DNA of 48,395 bases from Planctomycetota bacterium (lineage in GTDB: Bacteria; Planctomycetota; Planctomycetia; Pirellulales; UBA1268): positions 1 to 48,395 of the forward strand of contig QWPN01000110.1 in the NCBI GenBank assembly GCA_003671185.1. Direction: 5' to 3'. Below are positions 12,578 through 22,327 of this stretch, piece after piece. The notes beneath the pieces were generated by a model. That model ran no database searches, was not told the origin of the DNA, and saw only the letters and a program-made list of their open reading frames with translations. Each line of letters starts with the position of its first letter. Within the stretch, counting starts at the first letter, position 1. A program made the translations under genes and the position numbers.

Positions 12578-13300
12578 TCAGGCCGCTTCACCGGCCGCGG
12601 CGGCGGCCTCTGCCAGTGTCACCGTGCGGTCGTACAGCGCGCGGCCGACGATGCAGCCGTCGGCGCCCAGCGCCGCCACCCGCCGGATGTCGTCGGCGCA
12701 GGAGATGCCGCCGGAGGCAACCACGGGCAGGGGTACGGCCGCCACCATTTCGGTGAGCGCTTCGAGGTTCGGGCCGGCAAGCGTGCCGTCGGTGGCGATG
12801 TCGGTGTACACGATCGCCGCCAGCGGCAGGCCCGCGTGCCGCCGGGCGACCTCGACCGCCAGCAGGTCGCTCGTGTCGAGCCAACCGCGAACCGCCACCC
12901 GGCCGGCGCGGGCGTCGAGCCCGAGCACGATGCGGCCTGGAAAGGTGTCAGCCAACTGCTGCAGGAGGGCCGGGTTTTCGATCGCCACGCTGCCGACCAC
13001 CACCCGGCTGACACCGGCTGCCAGGTAGGCGGCCGCCGTCTCCAGCGTGCGAATGCCGCCACCCAACTGGCAGGGAACACCCGCCGCCGCAACCATGCGG
13101 CCCACCAGTTCCGCCTGCACCGGCTCCCCCGTCTTGGCGCCGTCGAGGTCGACGATGTGCAGGCGCTTGGCACCACCGGCCAGGAACTGTCGGACCATCG
13201 CCACAGGGTCGTCACCGAACACTGTCTCGCGGGCGTAATCACCCTGCAACAGTCGCACGCACCTGCCACCGCGGAGATCGATCGCCGGCCAGAGTTCCAT
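12578..13300 (-). CDS. hisA: ProFAR isomerase HisA
   Basis: 'MELWPAIDLRGGRCVRLLQGDY', 'QLGGGIRTLETAAAYLAAGVSRVVVGS'. Confidence 0.96.
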   Translation of the reverse strand: MELWPAIDLRGGRCVRLLQGDYARETVFGDDPVAMVRQFLAGGAKRLHIVDLDGAKTGEPVQAELVGRMVAAAGVPCQLGGGIRTLETAAAYLAAGVSRVVVGSVAIENPALLQQLADTFPGRIVLGLDARAGRVAVRGWLDTSDLLAVEVARRHAGLPLAAIVYTDIATDGTLAGPNLEALTEMVAAVPLPVVASGGISCADDIRRVAALGADGCIVGRALYDRTVTLAEAAAAAGEAA

Positions 13301-13327
13301 GACTGTGTTCCTGGATGAGGGTGGCCG

Positions 13328-13927
13328 TCAGTCGGCCTGCAGAAAAGCCTGCAGCAACAGCATGCCCGCCGCCTGGCTTTTCTCCGGATGAAACTGGGTG
13401 GCGAACAGCCTGCCGCGAGACACGGCGGAACAGAACTCGCCTCCGTAATCGGTGACGGCGGCCACCACCGCGGCATCGCCGGGTCGGGCGTGGTAGGAGT
13501 GCACGAAGTAGTAGTGGTCGCCGTCCGTGCCGCTGCGGGTCGGGCCGCGCCAGGTGACCGTGTTCCAACCCATGTGCGGCACCTTGAGGCCGGGCGGCAA
13601 TTCGAACCGCACCACCTCGCCGGCCAGCACGGCGAGCCCCTCGTGGCGGCCACCTTCCCAACCGGTCTCGAAGAGCAGTTGCAGCCCCATGCAGATACCG
13701 AAGAAAGGTCGGTCGGCCCGCAGGTGGTCCACGATCGGCGCCACCAGTCCCCGCGTGTGCAGTTCCCGCATGGCGTCGCCGAAGGCGCCGACGCCGGGCA
13801 GCACGAGCCGTTCCGCATCGCCAATGACGTCGGGATCACTCGTGATCCGCGCCGCGGCCCCGAGCCGTTCGAAGGCCTTCTGCACGCTCCGCAGGTTGCC
13901 GCTGCCGTAGTCGACGATCGTGATCAT
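13328..13927 (-). CDS. hisH: Imidazole glycerol phosphate synthase, glutaminase subunit
   Basis: 'MITIVDYGSGNLRSV', 'FFGICMGLQLLFE', 'ATQFHPEKS'. Confidence 0.96.
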   Translation of the reverse strand: MITIVDYGSGNLRSVQKAFERLGAAARITSDPDVIGDAERLVLPGVGAFGDAMRELHTRGLVAPIVDHLRADRPFFGICMGLQLLFETGWEGGRHEGLAVLAGEVVRFELPPGLKVPHMGWNTVTWRGPTRSGTDGDHYYFVHSYHARPGDAAVVAAVTDYGGEFCSAVSRGRLFATQFHPEKSQAAGMLLLQAFLQAD

Positions 13928-14026
13928 GACGTTTCCGGATTTCGTGACAGTCTGCGGACCGCCGCGGGGAAAAGTCAGCCCCGCCACGTTTGGCGGCGGG
14001 AAATCGCCGGTTTGCCACCGCCCGCC

Positions 14027-14881
14027 TCAGTCGGCGGCCGCCGAGTGCTCGGGATAGACGACGAGTTCGATGCGGCGGTTTTTGGCCCGGCCGGCGGCCG
14101 TGGCGTTGGACACCAGTGGATGGTTCGAGCCGTGCGCCACGAGGAACAACTGCCGTTCCTGCATCGACGTACGCGTGGTGAGGAAGTCGAACACGGCCGC
14201 AGCCCGCGCCGCAGTGAGCTGGTGGGGGGACGTCCAGGAGGCGTTGTGCAGGGGCTCGGTGTCGACATGGCCCTCGATGCCGATGAAGTGTCCGGGGTAG
14301 ACGCGATCGAGTTCGGCGGACACCTGCGTGAGGGTCGCCGCGCCTGCCGGCCGGATGTTGGCGGTGCCGTCGTCGAAGAGTTGGTCCGCCGGGATGTCGA
14401 TCCGCACCACCGAACCGTCGAAACGCGGGGCCAGGTCGGGCAGCGACAGTCCTGCCAGCGCCGACTTCATGGTTGCCGGCGAGGTGGCCTTCGGTCCGGC
14501 GGCCACCCCCTCCGCCGCGGTCGCCGGCGCTGGCGGCATGCCGGTGACACGCGCCTGGGCGAGTTGTGTGGATGTGCTTGCCAGTTGCTCGCGGAGTGCC
14601 GTGATCTCGTCCTGCATGACCTGCGATTCCTCGCGACTGCGGCTCAGCGCGGCTGCCACCTGCCGGCCGTCGACATCGGCATAGGAGGGCGTCGCCGGGG
14701 CGATCGCTGCCTGCGGCAGCGTGTGTGCCGGTGCAGCAACACCGGGCGGCGGTTGCAGGCTGAGCGGAGTGGCCGGTGCCGCCGTACGGAACGGGTTGGA
14801 TGCGCAGCCGTTCACGAAGGCGAGCAGGGCCAGGGCCGCTGCGGTCGCCGGCGCGGCGCGGTCACGGACTGTGAGCTTCAT
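14027..14881 (-). CDS. OmpA/MotB-domain lipoprotein
   Basis: Lipobox 'LLAFVNGCASN'; 'IEGHVDTEPL...LTAARAAAVFDFL...KNRRIELVVYP'. Confidence 0.85.
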   Translation of the reverse strand: MKLTVRDRAAPATAAALALLAFVNGCASNPFRTAAPATPLSLQPPPGVAAPAHTLPQAAIAPATPSYADVDGRQVAAALSRSREESQVMQDEITALREQLASTSTQLAQARVTGMPPAPATAAEGVAAGPKATSPATMKSALAGLSLPDLAPRFDGSVVRIDIPADQLFDDGTANIRPAGAATLTQVSAELDRVYPGHFIGIEGHVDTEPLHNASWTSPHQLTAARAAAVFDFLTTRTSMQERQLFLVAHGSNHPLVSNATAAGRAKNRRIELVVYPEHSAAAD

Positions 14882-14983
14882 TCCCGAGCTCCGGCCACTC
14901 TCACCACCATCGATTGCGGGTGGGATGGTAGGCAGGTGTGGAAGTCCGGGCAAGACCGACGAAACCGCCGTCAAAGCCCCGTC

Positions 14984-16108
14984 TCACGCGGTGCGCCAGC
15001 GTTCCCAGAGCCAGAGGCTGGCAGCCGTGAGCAGGATCACGACCACCACCACGAGGGCCGTCTCGCCGGGCCGCTCGAAGGCCGGTTCGGCCCGCTCCCA
15101 GAGCGGCCGCCATGCGACCACGACGGCGGCGGTCGCCAGGCAGAGGCTGGGGCCGAACGGCAGTTCGGACTCGCGACGCACGATCTTCAAGGCCAAGCCA
15201 TGTGCCAGGCCGATGAACACGGCCAGCGTGCAGGCCAGGACGCACGGCTGCCAGCCCAGCCACGCGCCCACCATCGCCATCAGTGTCACGTCGCCGAAGC
15301 CCATCGCCTCCCGGCCGAGCGCCCGCGAGGCCCCGGCCCGCGTGAGCCAGATCATGCCGCCGGCGACGGCGAGTCCCGCCAGCGAGGCGAGCACACCGGT
15401 CCAGTGGTCAGCGCCGACGAACCACGCGGCCGTGATCACGCTCGTGCCCGCCACGGCCACGAGCGTGCGCGGCTGAAGCAGGGAAGACCACGGGCGCCGG
15501 CTGAGCGCTGCGTCGGAGGTGAGCACGGGAGCGGTGGCCACGAGCCACCAGGTGGAGAAAACGGTGAGAGCCGCGACGAGACCGATGACGGCGGGACGCG
15601 GCCCGAGCCATTGCGGAACAGGGATGGCATGCAACCCGCCGCAGAGTCCCAGCACGTCGGGAATGGTCGCCGGCGGCGCGAAGGCCCGAGGCTCCAGGCA
15701 GACGATCGGCAGGAGCGTCGCGGGGCGGAACGCAATCCAGGCCAGACCGAGGAGCACGCCGGGCACGGTGATGGCATCCGGAATGACACGATGACGGAGA
15801 TCCACCCAGGCGGCGGCTGCCAACAGCGTGAACAGGATGGCGTGGGCCGCGTACCGCACGGTGAGCGTTTCACCCGTCGTCCCGGCGGGGGCGGGCGTGC
15901 TGCACACCTCCCACCACCACAGGCCGACCGCCGTGGCAATGGCCGTGACCTCCACCGCACGGTCGATGGTCCGGCCGCGTGCCTGGGCCGGTCCGGCGAG
16001 GTAAGCGACGGTGAATGTCAACAGCCTGCCCAGCACGGCGCCGGCCGCCGCGACGAGCCAGACGCCGGTCGACGTGCAGGTGGGGGCAACCGCCTCGGGG
16101 CCGATCAT
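14984..16108 (-). CDS. Prepilin peptidase (A24-type)
   Basis: 'VDLRHRVIPDAITVPG' and 'MGFGDVTLMAMVGAWLG' catalytic Asp motifs in a polytopic protein; ATGA overlap with aroK. Confidence 0.85.
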   Translation of the reverse strand: MIGPEAVAPTCTSTGVWLVAAAGAVLGRLLTFTVAYLAGPAQARGRTIDRAVEVTAIATAVGLWWWEVCSTPAPAGTTGETLTVRYAAHAILFTLLAAAAWVDLRHRVIPDAITVPGVLLGLAWIAFRPATLLPIVCLEPRAFAPPATIPDVLGLCGGLHAIPVPQWLGPRPAVIGLVAALTVFSTWWLVATAPVLTSDAALSRRPWSSLLQPRTLVAVAGTSVITAAWFVGADHWTGVLASLAGLAVAGGMIWLTRAGASRALGREAMGFGDVTLMAMVGAWLGWQPCVLACTLAVFIGLAHGLALKIVRRESELPFGPSLCLATAAVVVAWRPLWERAEPAFERPGETALVVVVVILLTAASLWLWERWRTA

Positions 16109-16650
16109 GCGCGAGGCCCCCGAGCCGACGGTGCCGTCGCCAGCCAGTCGAGGATTCGTGCGGCGACGCTGTGTGGCGCATCCGATGCGGCATCGAACAC
16201 CGCGTCGGCGCACTCACGGTACAACGGTTCTCGCGTGTGCAGCGCCTCCTCGATCTCGGCCAGCGGATCCGCACCCGACAGGGCCGGCCGTCTGTCGGCC
16301 GTGGCCGGATCGGCTGCCAGCCGCCAACGCAGGACGTCAGCGGGCGCCTCGAGCCAGGCCACGGGACGGCCCCGGCGGCGCAGCAACTCGCGGTTCTCCG
16401 CGCGCAGCACGACGCCACCGCCCGTGGCCAGCACGCCCGGTTGTTCCAGCAGTTCGCGCAGCACCGCGACCTCCTCGTCCCTGAAGGCCGGTTCGCCCCG
16501 CTCCCGGATGAATGCGGCGATCGTGCCGCCAATCCGCGTCTCGAGCACGGCGTCGGCATCGTGCCACGGGCAGTCGAGGTGCCGCGCCAGGATGCCGGCC
16601 ACGGTCGATTTGCCCGTGCCGCGGTAGCCGATCAGCGTGATCCGTGGCAT
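16105..16650 (-). CDS. aroK: Shikimate kinase
   Basis: 'MPRITLIGYRGTGKSTVAGILARHLDCPWHDADAVLE', 'VLATGGGVVLR'. Confidence 0.93.
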   Translation of the reverse strand: MPRITLIGYRGTGKSTVAGILARHLDCPWHDADAVLETRIGGTIAAFIRERGEPAFRDEEVAVLRELLEQPGVLATGGGVVLRAENRELLRRRGRPVAWLEAPADVLRWRLAADPATADRRPALSGADPLAEIEEALHTREPLYRECADAVFDAASDAPHSVAARILDWLATAPSARGPRA

Positions 16651-16690
16651 GGGAAGGTCGTGGCCTCTGGCCGGCGGCCGTGAACGGGTG

Positions 16691-18193
16691 TCAGTCGGGC
16701 GCTTTCGCCGACGCCGTGGCCCGTTTGAGGGCCTCGCGCATCACGCGTTGATCGGGTTCGACCCCGTGCCAGATGCGGAACTGGATGGCCGCCTGCCGCA
16801 CGAACATCTCGACTCCGGTGACGATGCGGCAGCCGATCGTCCTCGCCTCCTTCACCAGCAGCGTGTTTTCCGGGTTGTAGACGGTGTCGAAGACGGCCAT
16901 GTAGGGTCGGAGATGCTCTTTGTCGTAGGGCGTTTCATCGACGTTCGGGTGCATGCCCACGGGCGTGGCATTGACGATGCATTCGTAGGGATGCCGGTAT
17001 CTGGCCTGCCAGTCGACCGCCTTGCAGCCCACCTCGGCCGCGATCTTTTTCGCCCGCTCCAGGGTCCGCGAGGCGATCGTCACGTCGACGTGCTGCCGCC
17101 GCAGGCCGAATGCCAGGGCCCGGGCGGCACCGCCCGCCCCCAGCACCAGCGCATTCTTCACGCCGATGCCATCGGGTGCGGACGCAGGTTGGTCGTTGTC
17201 GACCAACGCGGCAGTGAGGCTCTCCACAGCGGCACCGGCGTCGGAGTTGAAGGCCGAGATCCCCTCGGGGCCGAACGACAGCGTGTTGGCCGCGCCGATC
17301 GAGCGCACGAGGTCGTCCTGTTGCTGGCAGTGCCGCAGCACGGCCTCCTTGTGCGGAATCGTCACGCTCAGGCCCGACAGCGGCCAGCGGGGCGCGCCCG
17401 AAAGGAATTCGTCGAGTTGTTCAGCGGGCACCCGAAACGGCACGTACACCGCGTCGATGCCGGCCGCGGCCAGCGCCGCGTTGTGCACGACCGGGCTCAG
17501 GCTGTGGGCCACGGGGTCGGCCACAACGCCGTAGATGCGGGTCGATCTGCCGATCGAATCGTAGTGGTAGACGTCCTGCATCTGCCGCCAGCCGATCTGG
17601 CCCGGAGCCAGCGCCCGGTCGTCGTTGAAGGTGGCGAATGTGAACGGCGATCCTGCCCTGCCGCCCAGGATCCGGGTGGGCACGCCGATGTCCCCCATGC
17701 AGATGCCGACCGTGGGCACGCGGCTTGCGTGCACCATCTCCAGCATCCGCAGGTTGTCGATGGGGTGGTTGGCCATGGTGGCGATCTTGACCACGTCGGC
17801 GTTGAGGGACGCCAGCCGCTTGTGAAGCAGCGTGAGGTCGGCCGGGGTCTTGTTGAGGTCGTGATGGCTGATGATGCGCTTCGTGGCACCGTAAAGAGGC
17901 ACGTTGCCGGCCACGTCGTCCTCCAGGTCGACGTAGTCCGCCCCCTCGACGATCGCGGTGCGCAGCAGACGCAGGCGGGCATCCTCGGAGTGCTCCCAGC
18001 GGCCACCATCGCGTTTGCGCCGGCAGGTGAGGATCGCCGGGCAGGGGCGGTCCTTGAGCAGCCGCTTGATCTGCACCTCGCCCTGGATGTAGTCGAGCCG
18101 CAGCTCCACGAGGGTCACGCCGTTGGTAGCGAGGTGCTTGTGTTCGGCGATGATGTGCCTGTGCCGGCCGCGCCCGATGCTGACGCAAATCAT
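16691..18193 (-). CDS. aroDE: Bifunctional 3-dehydroquinate dehydratase / shikimate dehydrogenase
   Basis: AroD N-half 'VELRLDYIQGEV...ILTCRRKRDGGRW'; AroE C-half 'GVVADPVAHSLSPVVHNAAL', 'LVLGAGGAARALAFGL'. Confidence 0.95.
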   Translation of the reverse strand: MICVSIGRGRHRHIIAEHKHLATNGVTLVELRLDYIQGEVQIKRLLKDRPCPAILTCRRKRDGGRWEHSEDARLRLLRTAIVEGADYVDLEDDVAGNVPLYGATKRIISHHDLNKTPADLTLLHKRLASLNADVVKIATMANHPIDNLRMLEMVHASRVPTVGICMGDIGVPTRILGGRAGSPFTFATFNDDRALAPGQIGWRQMQDVYHYDSIGRSTRIYGVVADPVAHSLSPVVHNAALAAAGIDAVYVPFRVPAEQLDEFLSGAPRWPLSGLSVTIPHKEAVLRHCQQQDDLVRSIGAANTLSFGPEGISAFNSDAGAAVESLTAALVDNDQPASAPDGIGVKNALVLGAGGAARALAFGLRRQHVDVTIASRTLERAKKIAAEVGCKAVDWQARYRHPYECIVNATPVGMHPNVDETPYDKEHLRPYMAVFDTVYNPENTLLVKEARTIGCRIVTGVEMFVRQAAIQFRIWHGVEPDQRVMREALKRATASAKAPD

Positions 18194-18228
18194 GATGGAA
18201 TCCTGGAGGGCGACGTATGCGATGCGTG

Positions 18229-20007
18229 TCAGGTGCGGCGGAACTGGCGGTCGAGCTCCTGCCGCGACAGGGTCAGGGACGTGGGCCGGCCGTGGGGGCA
18301 GTGGTGGGATTCTCGCACGGCGCGCCGGTCGCGGACCAATGCGTCGACCTCCTCCTGCGAGAGCCGGTCGCCCGCCTTGATGGCGGCCCGGCAGGCCAGG
18401 CCGTGCAGCACCTCGTCGACGAGCATCGCCTCGTCGCCCCCCGCGGCCGAGGTGGCCGCCAGGCGGTCGAGCACCTCACGGACGATCGCGGCCGCCGGCA
18501 CGCTCCCCGCCAAGACCGGCTTCGACGTCACGATCACCGTTGAGCCCCCGAAGGCCTCGATGCGCATGCCAGCGCGCCGCAACGTGTCGGCGTGCTCGCC
18601 CACGAGTTCGAGTTCCTGGGGTGCCAGGTCGATTTTCTCGGGCACGAGGAGCGTCTGGACCTCGAGCCCCTCGGCCGCGACGCCGGCCTTGAGTCGCTCG
18701 TAGAGCACTCGCTCGTGCAAGGCGTGCTGGTCGATGACCTCGATGCCATCCGTGCTCTCGACCACGATGTAGCGATCGTGCATCTGCACGGCCAGTTCGT
18801 CCATGTGAGGCGTGGCAGGCGCGGGCGTCGGCCGCTCCCAGGCAGGGACGGTGTCTGCTGCCGGGGAGGCGGCTGTAAACAGGGAGGGCATGCGACCGAT
18901 GACCGGCGGTGGGGGCGCGGGGAAGGTCCCGGAGGGCAGCCAGCCCGGGGATGCGGGCTGCATGTCAGCCGGCAGGTCAGCTGCGGCGACGGGCGACGGG
19001 GGCCGCAGGCGGCTCGTCATGTCGGCGGTCAGGAACCGTGATCGCAGCGCTGAAAGCACCAAGCGGTAGATCCGCGCCGGCTCGCGGAAGCGAACCTCCA
19101 TCTTGGCCGGATGCACGTTGACGTCGACCATCTCGGGCGGCATCGTGAACCGCAGGAACACGACCGGCTGCCTGCCGGAGAGAAGCAGCCCGCGGTAGGC
19201 TTCCTGGGCCGCGTGCAGGATCGACCGGTCGCGGAAAGGCCTGCCGGCCACGAACAGGTGCTGCCAGCGGGTGCTGGCCACGTCGTCCTCGGGGTGGCCC
19301 ACGAACCCGCTCACCGAGATTTCCTCGTCCTCGGCCTCGACCTCGAGGAGCCGCGCACCGAGTTGGCCGCCGTAGAGGTCGGTGATCCGCGTGCGCCAGG
19401 ATTCCGTCGCCGGCAGGTCGTGGACGTGCCGGCCATTGTGGGCGAGGGAAAACGCCACGCCGGGGTGGGCCAACGCCGTGCGCACGAACGCCTCGCAGGC
19501 GTGCGTCCACTCGGTCTGGGGCGCCCGCAGGAAGGCCCGTCGCGCGGGCACGTTGCCGAACAGTTGCTGGACCTCGATGGTCGTGCCCAGGGCGCAGCCA
19601 TCCGGGGCCACGTCGCCGATGCGGCCGCCGTCCACCACGAGCGTGGCCCCGGTGCCGCTCCGGGGACGCGAACGGATCACGAGCCGCGACACCTCGCCGA
19701 TGCTCGCCAGTGCCTCCCCGCGAAAGCCGAGCGTGCCGATCCGCTCCAGGTCTTCGGCGACACGGAGTTTGCTCGTGGCATGGGGGGCCACTGCCAAAGG
19801 CAGATCCTCGGCCTCGATGCCGCCACCGTCGTCGACGATCCGCACCAAGGCGATGCCGCCCTGTTCGAGCGTGACGTCGATGCGGGTCGGACCCGCGTCG
19901 AGGGCGTTTTCCAGCAACTCCTTGACCACGCTGGCCGGCCGTTCGACGACCTCGCCGGCCGCGATGCGATTGACGACGGACACCGGCAGTTTCTGGATGC
20001 GTCCCAT
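18229..20007 (-). CDS. mutL: DNA mismatch repair protein MutL
   Basis: 'IAAGEVVERPASVVKELLENALDAG', 'TLGFRGEALASI', C-term 'ACRAAIKAGDRLS'. Confidence 0.97.
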   Translation of the reverse strand: MGRIQKLPVSVVNRIAAGEVVERPASVVKELLENALDAGPTRIDVTLEQGGIALVRIVDDGGGIEAEDLPLAVAPHATSKLRVAEDLERIGTLGFRGEALASIGEVSRLVIRSRPRSGTGATLVVDGGRIGDVAPDGCALGTTIEVQQLFGNVPARRAFLRAPQTEWTHACEAFVRTALAHPGVAFSLAHNGRHVHDLPATESWRTRITDLYGGQLGARLLEVEAEDEEISVSGFVGHPEDDVASTRWQHLFVAGRPFRDRSILHAAQEAYRGLLLSGRQPVVFLRFTMPPEMVDVNVHPAKMEVRFREPARIYRLVLSALRSRFLTADMTSRLRPPSPVAAADLPADMQPASPGWLPSGTFPAPPPPVIGRMPSLFTAASPAADTVPAWERPTPAPATPHMDELAVQMHDRYIVVESTDGIEVIDQHALHERVLYERLKAGVAAEGLEVQTLLVPEKIDLAPQELELVGEHADTLRRAGMRIEAFGGSTVIVTSKPVLAGSVPAAAIVREVLDRLAATSAAGGDEAMLVDEVLHGLACRAAIKAGDRLSQEEVDALVRDRRAVRESHHCPHGRPTSLTLSRQELDRQFRRT

Positions 20008-20035
20008 GCGTTTGCACGGCGTGCGGCCCGCGCCG

Positions 20036-21484
20036 TCACGTCAGCTGGTATTCCTTGATCTTGCGGTACAGCGTTCGTTCGCCGATGCCGAGCAGTTCGG
20101 CTGCCTGTTCCCGGTTGCCACCCGTGAGCTTGAGCGTCTCGGTGATAAACAGCCGCTCCACCTCCTCCAACGGCCGGCCCACCAGCGCCGCCAGGCCGGG
20201 CAGTGCTTCGGCTCCGGTCGGCACGGCCTGCGGTGCCGCGGCGGGCTCCAACTCGAGCGGCAGGTCGTCGACGTCCAGCGTCTCGTCACAATCGACCACC
20301 ACCATGCTCTCGACGACGTTGCGCAGCTGGCGCACGTTGCCCGGCCAGCCGTAGGAGCCGAGCCGCATGCGGGCGGCCAGCGACATGCCCTTGATCGTTT
20401 TGCCGTGCCGCTTGGCGAACTGCTTGACGAAGTGCTCGATCAACAGAGGGATGTCGGCCGCCCGCTCCCGCAGGGTGGGAATCGCGATCGTCACCACCTT
20501 GAGCCGGTGGTAGAGGTCGCTGCGGAACGAACCGGCGACGATGGCCTCCTCGAGGTTGCGGTTCGTGGCCGAGAGGATGCGCACGTTGACGCGTAGCGGC
20601 GCGTTCGAACCCACGCGGGTGATCTCTCCCGATTCCAGCACCCGCAGCAGTTTGATCTGCGTCGCCATCGGCATGTCGCCGACCTCGTCGAGAAACAGCG
20701 TCCCGCCGTTGGCGTACTCGAACTTGCCGACGCGGTCGCTGGAGGCGTCCGTGAAGGCCCCTTTGACGTGTCCGAACAGTTCGCTTTCCAGGATGTTCTC
20801 GCTGAGTGCGGCGCAATTGAGCGCCACGAAGGGCTTGTTCTTGCGCGGGCTGTTCTGGTGCACCGCCTGAGCCACCAGCTCCTTGCCCGTGCCGGTCTCG
20901 CCCTGGATCAAAAGGGTGGCGTCCGTGGGAGCGATGCGCTTGAGCCGCTCGATGAGGGCCACCATCTGCGGACTGGAGCCGACGACGCCCTCGAAGCCGA
21001 ACTTCTCGTCTAAGCGGCGGTTCAATTCCAGGTTCTGGCGGCGCAGACGCACGCCGGCCGAGGCCTTCTCCACGGCGGTGCGCAGATGGCCGAGGTCGAG
21101 TGGCTTCTGCAAGTAGGTGAAGGCACCCTGCTGCATGGCGGACACCGCGGAGGGGATCGTGCCGTGGCCGGTGACCACGATCACCTCGGTCTCCGGGGCA
21201 GCCTTCTTGGCCCGGGCCAGGATCTCCAGCCCGCCGATATCGTTCATCATCAGGTCGGTGACGACGACGTCGAACGGCTCCGCCTCGAGCCGGCGGGCGC
21301 CCTCGGCGCCGCCGCCCGCCACGGTCACCAGGCAGCCCAGCCGCCCCAGTCCCTCGCCCATCGTGCGGGCGTGTACGACGTCGTTGTCGACCACCAGGAC
21401 GCGGACGGGATCGGCCGAAACGTCCGCATCGTCGCTCGGTGCGGACGGGTCACCGGATCGGGATGGCACTGAGGGGTTCGCCAT
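20036..21484 (-). CDS. Sigma54-dependent NtrC-family response regulator
   Basis: REC domain, AAA+ '[18 protein letters not shown]', 'GAFTDA', Fis-type C-terminal HTH. Confidence 0.95.
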   Translation of the reverse strand: MANPSVPSRSGDPSAPSDDADVSADPVRVLVVDNDVVHARTMGEGLGRLGCLVTVAGGGAEGARRLEAEPFDVVVTDLMMNDIGGLEILARAKKAAPETEVIVVTGHGTIPSAVSAMQQGAFTYLQKPLDLGHLRTAVEKASAGVRLRRQNLELNRRLDEKFGFEGVVGSSPQMVALIERLKRIAPTDATLLIQGETGTGKELVAQAVHQNSPRKNKPFVALNCAALSENILESELFGHVKGAFTDASSDRVGKFEYANGGTLFLDEVGDMPMATQIKLLRVLESGEITRVGSNAPLRVNVRILSATNRNLEEAIVAGSFRSDLYHRLKVVTIAIPTLRERAADIPLLIEHFVKQFAKRHGKTIKGMSLAARMRLGSYGWPGNVRQLRNVVESMVVVDCDETLDVDDLPLELEPAAAPQAVPTGAEALPGLAALVGRPLEEVERLFITETLKLTGGNREQAAELLGIGERTLYRKIKEYQLT

Positions 21485-21535
21485 GGTGGGGATGGTACGA
21501 GGCGGTGCGGCGGCACGTCCAGTTGCCGGACGCGG

Positions 21536-22294
21536 TCACGCCGGCTGGCCGTGGCTGGAGGGCGGCAGGCGTGGCGGAGCTGGCAGCCAAATCGTGACTT
21601 TCGTGCCGCGGCCCGGGGCGCTCTCCACGTCGATCGTGCCACCGTGCGCCTCGACGATCTTGCGGGCCGTGGGCAGGCCCAGACCGGAACCACCCTGTTT
21701 GGTCGTGTAGAACGCGCGGAACACCTTGCCGAGCGTTTCCGCGTCCATGCCCGGGCCGGTGTCGATCAGCTCGAGGAGCACTCCCAGGCCGGCGGCACGG
21801 GTGCGCACCACGAGCTGCCCGCCCCCCTCCATCGCCTGCACGGCGTTGATCAGCAGGTTGAGGACGGCCGAGCGGAATGTCTCCCTGTCGAGGCGGACGG
21901 CGGGCAGCTCCGGGTCGAGATAGCGGACGATGTCGACGCCGGCCTCCTGGGCCCGGATCGCGAAGAAATCGAGCAGTTGCTCCACCTCCACGTTGAGGCT
22001 GCCGGGCTCGAGCGTGAGCGACTCCTGGCGGGCGAAGTCGAGAAAATCGCCGAGCAGTTTCTGCAGACGGTCGCATTCCTGCCGGACCAGGTCGATCTTG
22101 GCCTTGGCGCGGCGGTCCCGCTGCTTGGTGGGCGATTCGGGATCGCTGGTCTCGAAGTCCTCGGCCAGCAACTCCATGGTGAGGCGGATGGTGGACAGCG
22201 GGTTGCGGATCTCGTGGGCGAGGCCGCCCACGAGAGCCGCGAACTCCGCATATGTTTCCGCCCGGGAGGTTTCCGGTTCGTCGCCCGCCGACAT
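21536..22294 (-). CDS. Soluble histidine kinase without an obvious sensor domain
   Basis: H-box 'LVGGLAHEIRNPLSTIRLTMELL', 'VLNLLINAVQAM', 'GSGLGLPTARKIVEAHGG'. Confidence 0.93.
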   Translation of the reverse strand: MSAGDEPETSRAETYAEFAALVGGLAHEIRNPLSTIRLTMELLAEDFETSDPESPTKQRDRRAKAKIDLVRQECDRLQKLLGDFLDFARQESLTLEPGSLNVEVEQLLDFFAIRAQEAGVDIVRYLDPELPAVRLDRETFRSAVLNLLINAVQAMEGGGQLVVRTRAAGLGVLLELIDTGPGMDAETLGKVFRAFYTTKQGGSGLGLPTARKIVEAHGGTIDVESAPGRGTKVTIWLPAPPRLPPSSHGQPA

Positions 22295-22327
22295 GGCCGA
22301 TTCCGCCCTCGCCCGCGACCGTGATCG

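Noticed and set aside
13388-16627. 1079-aa + strand ORF and other long antisense ORFs (e.g. 22643..24628, 30226..31572)
   Set aside because: Stop-free antisense frames typical of high GC; they overlay well-supported genes and show low-complexity Arg/Gly/His composition.
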